From contig JBEQBT010000085.1 in NCBI GenBank assembly GCA_041639705.1, forward strand, positions 1-12,041: DNA of 12,041 nt. The letters run 5' to 3'. Of this stretch, positions 7,227-12,041 are shown in pieces. A program made the translations under genes and the position numbers. The stretch comes from JARDZI01 sp041639705. GTDB lineage: Bacteria; Bacillota; Clostridia; Clostridiales; Caloramatoraceae. The notes beneath the pieces are model-generated. The model did not search any database. It was not told the origin of the DNA and saw only the letters and a list, made by a program, of their open reading frames with translations. Within the stretch, counting starts at the first letter, position 1. Each line of letters begins with the position of its first letter.

Positions 7227-7254
7227 ATGATAACCATTATCAATAACATTACAA
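7227..7254 (-). promoter_or_regulatory. Possible Fur-regulated promoter
   Basis: Minus strand TTGTAA (7249-7254), a 16-nt spacer and TATCAT (7227-7232). The -10 lies inside the Fur box, so Fur with iron would block it. The predicted transcription start is very close to the SD of the 18-codon ORF, which weakens this exact choice. GATAAT at 7236-7241 is another possible -10. Confidence 0.35.
7228..7242. promoter_or_regulatory. Fur box
   Basis: TGATAACCATTATCA matches the 7-1-7 Fur consensus TGATAATNATTATCA at 14 of 15 positions (on the minus strand TGATAAT-G-GTTATCA). It is the only site this good that I saw in the window. It lies 183 bp upstream of the fur start and directly upstream of the FeoA-like stub. 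Confidence 0.85.
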
Positions 7255-7318
7255 AAAAATAGAAAACTCATTTATTAATTAAAAAGTACCGTGAATGATA
7301 AACGCTGTCAATATCATT
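7255..7318 (-). terminator. Weak hairpin after sfsA
   Basis: AATGATA (7294-7300) and TATCATT (7312-7318) can pair around an 11-nt loop just after the sfsA stop. On the minus strand a T5 run follows about 8 nt past the stem. The low-GC stem and the displaced T-run make efficient termination doubtful. Confidence 0.25.
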
Positions 7319-7999
7319 TTAGAATATAATTTTAAGTTCATCTTTAATTGATATTTCTTTTAATCCAATTTTGCAATTATATGCTTTAACAACAATACCT
7401 AAATCAAAAGCAGACCTAAGCTTTTCACCAAATAGGTTATCTATTTTATAATTTGGAGTAAATTCTTTAACATAATCCATAAAAGCAATAATTACAATAG
7501 CTGCCCTATACCCCTCATTCATTGCAGATTTCAGTTCATCTATATGCTTTCTTCCTCTTTCAGTGGGAGCATCTGGGAACATAACGACTCCATTTTCTTC
7601 ATATGTTCCGCATTTAATCTCAATAAATGTTTTTTCATTTCCATCTATAAAAAAATCTATACGACTACTGTGATATACTACCTCTCTCTTTACATTTCCT
7701 GTTACCCAGTTTATATTACCAGATTTTATAGCATCCTCAAAAACATCATTTGCTAACACAGAATTAATACATATTAAGTGTCCATACTTCTTTACAAAAA
7801 ACAATGTATATCTTGTTTTTCTATTGGGATTATTGGACTTTAGCAATATAACCTCACATCCTTCATGAAGCAGTTCACTCATTCTTCCTGTATTAGGTAC
7901 ATGTGCTAGTTCTATCCCAAAATCTACTTTAACTAATGCTTCAAATCTATTTGGACGGTTTAAAAATACTCCTGATTTCCATTCTCCATGTAGTTTCAT
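7319..7999 (-). CDS. sfsA: SfsA family protein (DNA-binding, nuclease-like fold)
   Basis: 226 aa from ATG 7997-7999, which follows GGAGG by 4 nt and gives the family N-terminus MKLHGEWKSGVFLNRPNRF. An in-frame ATG 33 nt upstream lies in the terminator stem and is unlikely. Motifs: VPNTGRM 34-40 (commonly VPNTGSM), SRIDF 112-116, EIK 127-129 and FPDAPTERGRKH 141-152. The D in RIDF and E/K in EIK make a PD-(D/E)XK-type active site behind an OB-like N-terminal part. The name comes from an E. coli effect on sugar fermentation; the true biochemical role is unsettled. It lies between the DUF1292 gene and fur, which are adjacent in many clostridia, so it looks like an insertion into that cluster. 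Its SD begins ~8 nt after the T-run of the upstream terminator, so it depends on read-through or a promoter inside the DUF1292 gene. Confidence 0.93.
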   Translation of the reverse strand: MKLHGEWKSGVFLNRPNRFEALVKVDFGIELAHVPNTGRMSELLHEGCEVILLKSNNPNRKTRYTLFFVKKYGHLICINSVLANDVFEDAIKSGNINWVTGNVKREVVYHSSRIDFFIDGNEKTFIEIKCGTYEENGVVMFPDAPTERGRKHIDELKSAMNEGYRAAIVIIAFMDYVKEFTPNYKIDNLFGEKLRSAFDLGIVVKAYNCKIGLKEISIKDELKIIF

Positions 8000-8015
8000 T
8001 GTTCCTCCATTCCAT

Positions 8016-8043
8016 AAAAAAAGGATATACATTAGTATACCCT
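8016..8043 (-). terminator. Terminator of the DUF1292 transcript
   Basis: Minus strand: a 9-bp stem (8035-8043 with 8022-8030, one G-T pair), loop TAAT, followed by a T7 run (8016-8022). The stem overlaps the TAG stop at 8042-8044. The sfsA SD lies immediately beyond at about 8004-8008. Confidence 0.75.
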
Positions 8044-8338
8044 ATTTCTCTTCTCCATCTTCATCTTCAAAATATTCATTCGCTTCATCTGATTCTAACC
8101 ATTCTTCATACACTTCTGATACTTTATCAAATTCAGCATCATCTTCTATAGTAGTAAGTATTTCTTCCCCATCTTCATTTTTATCAAGCTTTAATACTAG
8201 TGCATCCTCTTCTTCAGTATCTACTGGGTAAAGCACATAGTATTCATTTCCTTCTACTTCAAGTACAGTTACTATTTCGAACTGTGTTTCTTCTCCATTT
8301 TCATCAGAAAGGACAATTATGTTTTCGTTATTTTCCAT
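8042..8338 (-). CDS. DUF1292 family protein (YrzB-like)
   Basis: 98 aa from ATG 8336-8338, preceded by GAGGTG with 6-nt spacing. A GTG three codons upstream is inside that SD and is not the start. The protein is small, soluble and very acidic (long Asp/Glu runs, tail FEDEDGEEK). It has the family pattern IIVLSDENGEETQFEIVTV, then EVEGNEYYVLYPV, then a hydrophobic-acidic repeat. DUF1292 proteins (B. subtilis YrzB) lie next to ruvX and the ireB homologue across Firmicutes; their function is unknown. Here it has its own strong promoter at the ruvX stop and its own terminator, so it can be made separately from the upstream operon. Confidence 0.9.
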   Translation of the reverse strand: MENNENIIVLSDENGEETQFEIVTVLEVEGNEYYVLYPVDTEEEDALVLKLDKNEDGEEILTTIEDDAEFDKVSEVYEEWLESDEANEYFEDEDGEEK

Positions 8339-8369
8339 TAATTTCACCTCTATTCTTAATTATAATGTA

Positions 8370-8398
8370 ATTGTAAGTGTAAAGGTTAAAGTTGTCAA
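8370..8398 (-). promoter_or_regulatory. Sigma-A promoter of the DUF1292 gene
   Basis: Minus strand consensus TTGACA (8393-8398), a 17-nt spacer and TACAAT (8370-8375). The -35 overlaps the ruvX TGA stop. The predicted leader is about 25 nt. It is the best promoter match in the window. Confidence 0.7.
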
Positions 8399-8402
8399 CT
8401 TT
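8388..8402. promoter_or_regulatory. 7-1-7 palindrome over the DUF1292 promoter -35
   Basis: AAAGTTG-T-CAACTTT is a perfect inverted repeat centred on the -35 hexamer and covering the ruvX stop codon. It could be an operator. It has no T-run and is too short for a convincing terminator. The binding protein is unknown. Confidence 0.3.
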
Positions 8403-8811
8403 TATTTACCCTATCAAGGTAGCCTTGTAATATATATACTGCTGCTACAGTATCTATGACTTCCTTACGCTTTTTTCTTGAAACATCAGCACTTATAAGC
8501 ATTTTTTCAGCTGCAACTGTTGTTAATCTTTCATCTTGAAATATTATTTCAAGGTTTAAACTAGGTTTTATTCTTTCACAAAATGCGATTACCTTTTCCC
8601 CGGTCGGTCCAATTGTATTATTCATATTTTTAGGAAGTCCTGCAATTACTTTCTCTACTCCAAACTCTTTTACTATACTTATTATCTCATTTATATCAGA
8701 TTTAATACCTGTTCTTCTAATTGTTTTAAGTCCCTGTGCTGTCCATCCAAATGGATCACTTAATGCTACTCCAATTGTTTTTTCACCAATATCAAGTCCC
8801 ATTAATCTCAA
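8395..8811 (-). CDS. ruvX: RuvX/YqgF family nuclease (putative Holliday junction resolvase, pre-16S rRNA processing)
   Basis: 138 aa, usual length. RNase H-like fold. Motifs: MGLDIGEKTIGVALSD with catalytic D7, GLPKNMN 58-64, FQDERLTT 91-98 with E94, and KEVIDTVAA with D120. Family members are linked to Holliday-junction resolution and to pre-16S rRNA 5'-end maturation; the role cannot be chosen from sequence. The start is taken as TTG 8809-8811: AGGAGGTG (8817-8824) is 5 nt away, while the ATG three codons in would be 14 nt away, and the family begins MRxxGLDxG. The SD overlaps the stop codon (8823-8825) of the upstream aldo/keto reductase gene, so translation is probably coupled. Confidence 0.93.
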   Translation of the reverse strand: MRLMGLDIGEKTIGVALSDPFGWTAQGLKTIRRTGIKSDINEIISIVKEFGVEKVIAGLPKNMNNTIGPTGEKVIAFCERIKPSLNLEIIFQDERLTTVAAEKMLISADVSRKKRKEVIDTVAAVYILQGYLDRVNKS

Positions 8812-8822
8812 AAAAACACCTC

Positions 8823-9773
8823 CTAAACAATTTTAATACAAAATTCAGGACAATATGCAGAACAGTACCCACACAACAGACATTTTTCTCTGTTAACAAT
8901 TAACTTATCATTTTCAATTGACAATGCTCCACTTTTACATACATTTACGCAGTTTCCGCATACAATACACCAAGAATCAATATGAAGCCTCTTTTCCCTA
9001 TTTTTTACTTTATTTTTCGTTTCTTCATCTATTGGCTTTCCCTCAAATTTTAAAACATTTGCTTTTACTTCATAAACTGTCTGCATTCCAAGTGCAATTG
9101 AATGAATATGTTTGTTATTTAGTACAAAATCAATACATTCATTATAATTGGCTGTGAGATTTCCACCACCAAGTGGTTTCATTGCATATATACCCTTTCC
9201 ATTTTCATATGCTTTATCTATTGCTCTTTGCATATCTTCAATTGTTCCATCAGCAATTCCAAGTCCCTTAATGTTATAAAGTGGATGCACCACATCAATT
9301 TCAGGCATACTAGATATCTCATTAACAACCTCTACATAATGAGTTGAAACACCAATAGCATCTATTAATCCTTGACTTTTAGCATCTATTAAATATTCAA
9401 TAGCATCCCTGTGCCCCTTTAATGTATACTTACTTTCCTGCTCATGAAGTGAAAATATCCCTATTTTCTTTAATCCCAGTTCCTCTAAAGTTTCTCTTAC
9501 ACTTTCCTTCATTCCCTCATATGTATAGTCATAGGACTTTGATGATATAATAATATTTTTATTTTTTGATAGCTCTATTGCTCTTCTGATATAAGGGTAG
9601 GTTTTATAAAGCTTGGCAGTATCAATAAAATTTACACCACTATCAAAGGCACTTGCTATAACCTTTGCTCCTTCCACTAAGGGCATATTAACTTGAAGAG
9701 GTCCTACAGTTAGTCCTCCAAAACACAGCTTTGAAACAATTAAATTTGTATTTCCCAGTCTATTATATTCCAT
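8823..9773 (-). CDS. Aldo/keto reductase with C-terminal 2[4Fe-4S] ferredoxin domain
   Basis: 316 aa. Residues ~1-245 form an AKR barrel with the catalytic tetrad D51 (FIDTA), Y56 (KLY), K79 (SSK) and H110 (SLHEQ), plus MKPLGGG 198-204 typical of this subgroup. Residues ~265-316 are a bacterial-type ferredoxin with two CxxCxxCxxxC clusters (C269/272/275/279 and C298/301/304/308), each expected to bind a [4Fe-4S] cluster. Fusion of the two is common in strict anaerobes and points to a carbonyl reductase exchanging electrons with ferredoxin; the substrate is unknown. Its ATG overlaps the last 11 nt of the membrane-protein gene and its stop overlaps the ruvX SD, so it is tightly coupled at both ends. 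Nothing suggests a functional tie to ruvX or ireB beyond co-transcription. Confidence 0.93.
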   Translation of the reverse strand: MEYNRLGNTNLIVSKLCFGGLTVGPLQVNMPLVEGAKVIASAFDSGVNFIDTAKLYKTYPYIRRAIELSKNKNIIISSKSYDYTYEGMKESVRETLEELGLKKIGIFSLHEQESKYTLKGHRDAIEYLIDAKSQGLIDAIGVSTHYVEVVNEISSMPEIDVVHPLYNIKGLGIADGTIEDMQRAIDKAYENGKGIYAMKPLGGGNLTANYNECIDFVLNNKHIHSIALGMQTVYEVKANVLKFEGKPIDEETKNKVKNREKRLHIDSWCIVCGNCVNVCKSGALSIENDKLIVNREKCLLCGYCSAYCPEFCIKIV

Positions 9774-11388
9774 TTATTTCCTCCATCGATAATTTATAAA
9801 AAATATAATTCAAATAAACCATCATTATAAGGGCACATGAAACAATTCCTGAGTCATTAAATATGACTACAAGTATACAGGATATCACAAAAACCATCGT
9901 ATTACCATCAAATATTAATATTCCTTTAAGCATATTATATAAATATATTAATATAGATACAACAATAAGTTCAGTCCAAATATTTACTTGTAACAAACGT
10001 TTAAAAGTATATAATTTACCGTACAATATGTCAGTTATGTAACCTAAGTTAAGGTTAACCAGGTTTCTAAAAAACACTCCAATATGGTTATTTGATATAG
10101 AAATAATTGCAGCTGCAGCAAATATTTCAAACAACTTTATAGGCAATGGAGAAATATAAAATCCTATTAGCCCACTTGTTAAAAACCCGCCAAAGTTGCT
10201 TCCACCGCCCTCAAAAAGTAAAAGTCCTGCATTTGTTAACCAAATCATCCAATTATTTTTTAATTTAGACTCTGATTTAAAAATTAATATAAAAGCTATA
10301 ATAACTCCTAAAAATTCATTTCCAATTCCATAAAATCTAGCACCAAGGGCAGGCTCATAGCTTAAAAGAGAATTTTTTAATAAAAATCTAAAAAATATAG
10401 CATCTATATATATTAATGCTAAAAAAACAATAGAAACTTTTTTTAACTGAACTTTTCTTATTAGTATGCTTACTATCATTGTTAAAATTAATATTGCTAT
10501 AATTTTATAAGTTAAGCTATTTAAATTAAGAATAGGTTCAATAAGTATTATTAAGGGTGAGGTAATAACAAAAAGTGATGAATATACTGCAAATTTCTTA
10601 GATTTTTGCAGTAATAATATGCTATTTAAAATAGTTAAAACACCCATAAAATAACCATATTTGTTTAAAAAAACTCTTTTATTTTTTAAACCTTGAACTC
10701 TATCCTTGTATATTTTATTTATATCTCCATTAATAATTTTTAATTTTGCTATATTTCCTGACATAATGCTGTTAATATTCTCATAATCCAATATACCACT
10801 ATTTCTTGTTGATTCGGAATAAAAAATACCTTTGTAATTATTATTATAATATATAAATGGCATAATATAGTTTTCATATTTTTTATTATCTTTTCTAGTC
10901 CAGGATGATATGATTATTTCAGTATCTCTTTTTATTTCAATATCTTCTAACTTTTTATCAAGTTTTTGAATGTCTTGAATATGTTCAATAAATACTTTTA
11001 CATCATTTTGTTTTTCTATATCCTGGAAAGTTTGTCCATATACTAAAAATTTAGACGGTACATATAATGTACCGTCTTTTTCAACAAATCCTTTAATCGA
11101 TATGTTATTAATAATTTCATCACTAATATACAATGGTACTTCTTGAATGCTTATATTTGAAGGACGTTTTTTACTTATGCTGTAAAAATATGCAAAGTCA
11201 GATCCTCCACTTCTTTGAATAGCTAATCCTTTTACAGAATTATCTAGGACTTTTTTAATATTTATATATTGATTTAAATCATTATATTGATAATCTTCAA
11301 CAAAATATATGTATCTATCCTTTGCAAACACATTAATAGAAGTAAAATAAAAGCATACAAGAAAAATCAAGACCTTTTTAAGCAACAT
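9763..11388 (-). CDS. Multi-pass membrane protein with signal peptide and extracytoplasmic domain, function unknown
   Basis: 541 aa. Residues 1-22 look like a signal peptide (MLLKKVLIFLVCFYF, possible cleavage after VFA). Residues ~23-240 are an extracytoplasmic domain. From ~246 there are about 10-11 hydrophobic segments (near 246-262, 266-285, 294-310, 317-335, 356-371, 380-393, 398-415, 420-431, 470-487, 496-510, 513-531). Conserved-looking motifs between them are GARFYGIGNEFLG 349-361, GGGSNFGG 394-401, DGNT 494-497 and NDSG 511-514. I recall larger Firmicute membrane proteins combining an alkaline-phosphatase-like outer domain with a GxRFYGxGNE...NDSG membrane part. SGGSDFAYFYSISKKRPSN (60-78) could be the worn trace of that outer domain, but no metal-binding catalytic set is evident. 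The gene starts directly after the ireB stop, its SD lying inside ireB, and overlaps the next gene by 11 nt. It is more AT-rich than its neighbours. Confidence 0.8.
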   Translation of the reverse strand: MLLKKVLIFLVCFYFTSINVFAKDRYIYFVEDYQYNDLNQYINIKKVLDNSVKGLAIQRSGGSDFAYFYSISKKRPSNISIQEVPLYISDEIINNISIKGFVEKDGTLYVPSKFLVYGQTFQDIEKQNDVKVFIEHIQDIQKLDKKLEDIEIKRDTEIIISSWTRKDNKKYENYIMPFIYYNNNYKGIFYSESTRNSGILDYENINSIMSGNIAKLKIINGDINKIYKDRVQGLKNKRVFLNKYGYFMGVLTILNSILLLQKSKKFAVYSSLFVITSPLIILIEPILNLNSLTYKIIAILILTMIVSILIRKVQLKKVSIVFLALIYIDAIFFRFLLKNSLLSYEPALGARFYGIGNEFLGVIIAFILIFKSESKLKNNWMIWLTNAGLLLFEGGGSNFGGFLTSGLIGFYISPLPIKLFEIFAAAAIISISNNHIGVFFRNLVNLNLGYITDILYGKLYTFKRLLQVNIWTELIVVSILIYLYNMLKGILIFDGNTMVFVISCILVVIFNDSGIVSCALIMMVYLNYIFYKLSMEEINGI

Positions 11389-11652
11389 TTACACCTGCTT
11401 TTCACATAAATAATTCTTTAAAAGCTCCTCAAGTATTTCATCTCTTTCAAGTTTTCTTATCATTGCTCTGGCGTTCTTGTGATTTGTTATATATGTTGGA
11501 TCCCCTGAAAGAATATATCCGACTAATTGATTGATTGGATTATATCCTTTTTCATTTAATGCGGCATATACTTCCTTCAATATTTCTCTTGCCTTTACAT
11601 TCCCATCCATTTGCAATTTATACTGCATTGTTCCTTCACGGCGTTCGGTCAT
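11389..11652 (-). CDS. ireB: IreB family regulatory phosphoprotein (UPF0297/YrzL)
   Basis: 87 aa from ATG 11650-11652, which follows GAGGGGTG (11659-11666) by 6 nt. A GTG three codons upstream lies inside that SD and is rejected. The family core is unmistakable: ALNEKGYNPINQLVGYIL (31-48), then SGDPTYITNHKNARAMIRK (49-67) and LERDEILEELL (68-78). In Enterococcus faecalis IreB is phosphorylated on N-terminal threonines by the PASTA kinase IreK and influences cephalosporin resistance; here T2 and T8 lie in the corresponding flexible tail, though conservation of the sites is inference. It is the first gene of the apparent operon ireB - membrane protein - aldo/keto reductase - ruvX. alaS, its usual upstream neighbour, is not found in the remaining 380 bp. 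Confidence 0.93.
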   Translation of the reverse strand: MTERREGTMQYKLQMDGNVKAREILKEVYAALNEKGYNPINQLVGYILSGDPTYITNHKNARAMIRKLERDEILEELLKNYLCEKQV

Positions 11653-11689
11653 ATCAAACACCCCTCTCTTCCGTTTCTATACATTATTA

Positions 11690-11718
11690 AATATATCACT
11701 TTATCTGCTTTAAATCAA
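11690..11718 (-). promoter_or_regulatory. Sigma-A promoter of the ireB operon
   Basis: Minus strand TTGATT (11713-11718), a 17-nt spacer and TGA-TATATT (11690-11695). It predicts a leader of about 30 nt ending in the GAGGGGTG SD. The surrounding sequence is AT-rich, so neighbouring hexamers cannot be excluded. Confidence 0.5.
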
Positions 11719-11770
11719 ATATTACATATAATTGTAAATAAAAATTTATTTTGTATAAGAATATTGTTAA

Positions 11771-11790
11771 TCCTAAGTTGTATTTTAGGA
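11771..11790. terminator. Weak hairpin between the right-edge segment and the ireB promoter
   Basis: TCCTAA (11771-11776) pairs with TTAGGA (11785-11790) around an 8-nt loop. No T-run follows on either strand, only AT-rich sequence on the minus side. It may end transcription arriving from the right, but the support is slight. Confidence 0.2.
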
Positions 11791-11820
11791 AGAATGCGTC
11801 GCAAATTAAAAACGGAAAGA

Positions 11821-12041
11821 TTATAGAACTGATGTTATGTTGTCGGTATCCGGGTTGAACTGGTTTGATGTGGCTGTTACTGGTTGAACCGTAGTGGTCG
11901 ATGCCCACATCGACAGGTCATTAACGTGGTAGGCGATACCTACATCAATTGTGGGAATCCCATATGCCGAAAATAACATGCCGATGTGGGCATCGGCCAC
12001 TACAGTGCACGTTATTCTCAATGTAGTGGTGAACACTGTTC
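11821..12041 (-). other. G+C-richer, palindrome-rich segment with an open frame of unknown status
   Basis: The minus strand is open from the window edge to TAA 11821-11823 (73 codons, partial if real). The product contains VADAHIGMLFSAYGIPTIDV and ends NPDTDNITSVL, and is Thr/Val/Ala-rich; I recognise no family. Composition jumps visibly relative to the AT-rich remainder, and codons end in C or G far more often. The stretch is packed with dyads (TGGGA-A-TCCCA at 11952-11962, CACTACA/TGTAGTG at 11998-12004 and 12022-12028, and the paired hairpins described separately), and GGTTGAAC recurs at 11852 and 11882. It may be the 3' end of a transferred gene (surface or phage protein) or a non-coding repeat whose open frame is accidental. 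It is not alaS. Confidence 0.35.
11891..12003. repeat. Inverted pair of hairpins (REP/BIME-like)
   Basis: Two 24-bp arms, 11891-11914 and 11980-12003, are inverted copies with 22 of 24 positions identical, 65 bp apart. Each arm itself holds a hairpin: GTCGATG-CCCA-CATCGAC (11897-11914) and GCCGATG-TGGG-CATCGGC (11980-11997). The two differences between arms are the two partners of one base pair (T-A versus C-G), so pairing is kept. A further GTAGTGG at 12023-12029 is followed by another short dyad cut by the window edge. Confidence 0.6.

Noticed and set aside
7294..7318. AATGATA...TATCATT as a second Fur box.
   Set aside because: The half-sites are 11 bp apart instead of 1, which does not fit the 7-1-7 pattern; kept only as a weak hairpin after sfsA.
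11696..11908. Minus-strand frame of 70 codons spanning the ireB promoter region and the G+C-rich segment.
   Set aside because: It crosses the composition boundary and a different open frame, has no SD, and its second half is random AT-rich translation.
12031..12041. GAACACTGTTC at the edge as a LexA (SOS) box.
   Set aside because: The Firmicute LexA box has four bases between GAAC and GTTC; here there are three, and the site is cut by the window end.
1..12041. CRISPR arrays, tRNA or rRNA genes, and complete insertion sequences.
   Set aside because: I saw no regularly spaced repeats, no cloverleaf-like stretch with TTCRA arm and CCA-type end, no rRNA sequence, and no transposase gene on either strand.

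Overview
The window looks like chromosomal DNA of a low-G+C anaerobic Firmicute of the Clostridium type. The base composition is strongly AT-rich, Shine-Dalgarno (SD) sites are strong (GGAGG/GAGGTG), and GTG/TTG codons often sit in or next to them. The gene set fits: ATP-dependent PEP carboxykinase, RNase J, a ferredoxin-fused aldo/keto reductase, and the conserved ireB - ruvX - DUF1292 - fur - RNase J order. I cannot name the species.

Layout, left to right. A partial YaaR/DUF327 gene runs off the left edge (minus strand). Next come pckA and rnhA, both minus, then a divergent plus-strand ftsH paralogue, the only plus-strand gene here. ftsH converges on the RNase J gene across a 28-nt perfect palindrome that should terminate both. 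Upstream of the RNase J gene is a 343-bp gap. It holds a good sigma-A promoter for that gene, three tight hairpins that look like the right end (omega-RNA scaffold) of an IS200/IS605 element without tnpB, and a fur terminator. Then follow fur, a gap with a near-perfect Fur box and an 18-codon ORF resembling the start of feoA, sfsA, a DUF1292 gene, ruvX, an aldo/keto reductase with two [4Fe-4S] motifs, a large membrane protein and ireB, all on the minus strand. The last ~220 bp are visibly richer in G+C and full of palindromes, including an inverted pair of hairpins with compensatory changes. alaS, the usual neighbour of ireB, is not within the 380 bp seen.

How the genes relate. ireB, membrane protein, aldo/keto reductase and ruvX look like one operon: adjacent or overlapping stops and starts, with a promoter upstream of ireB. 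The DUF1292 gene has its own consensus promoter overlapping the ruvX stop, and a terminator overlaps its own stop. sfsA sits just after that terminator with no room for a promoter. fur appears to have its own promoter, set downstream of a Fur-controlled relic of an iron-transport gene, which suggests an old feo-fur link. The remaining genes are housekeeping: RNA turnover (RNase J), RNA-DNA hybrid removal (RNase HI), Holliday-junction/rRNA maturation (RuvX), membrane proteolysis (FtsH) and gluconeogenesis/anaplerosis (PckA).

I see no large unknown system. The parts most worth a second look are the orphan IS605/omega-RNA-like end, the Fur box with its feoA-like stub, and the palindrome-rich right edge.
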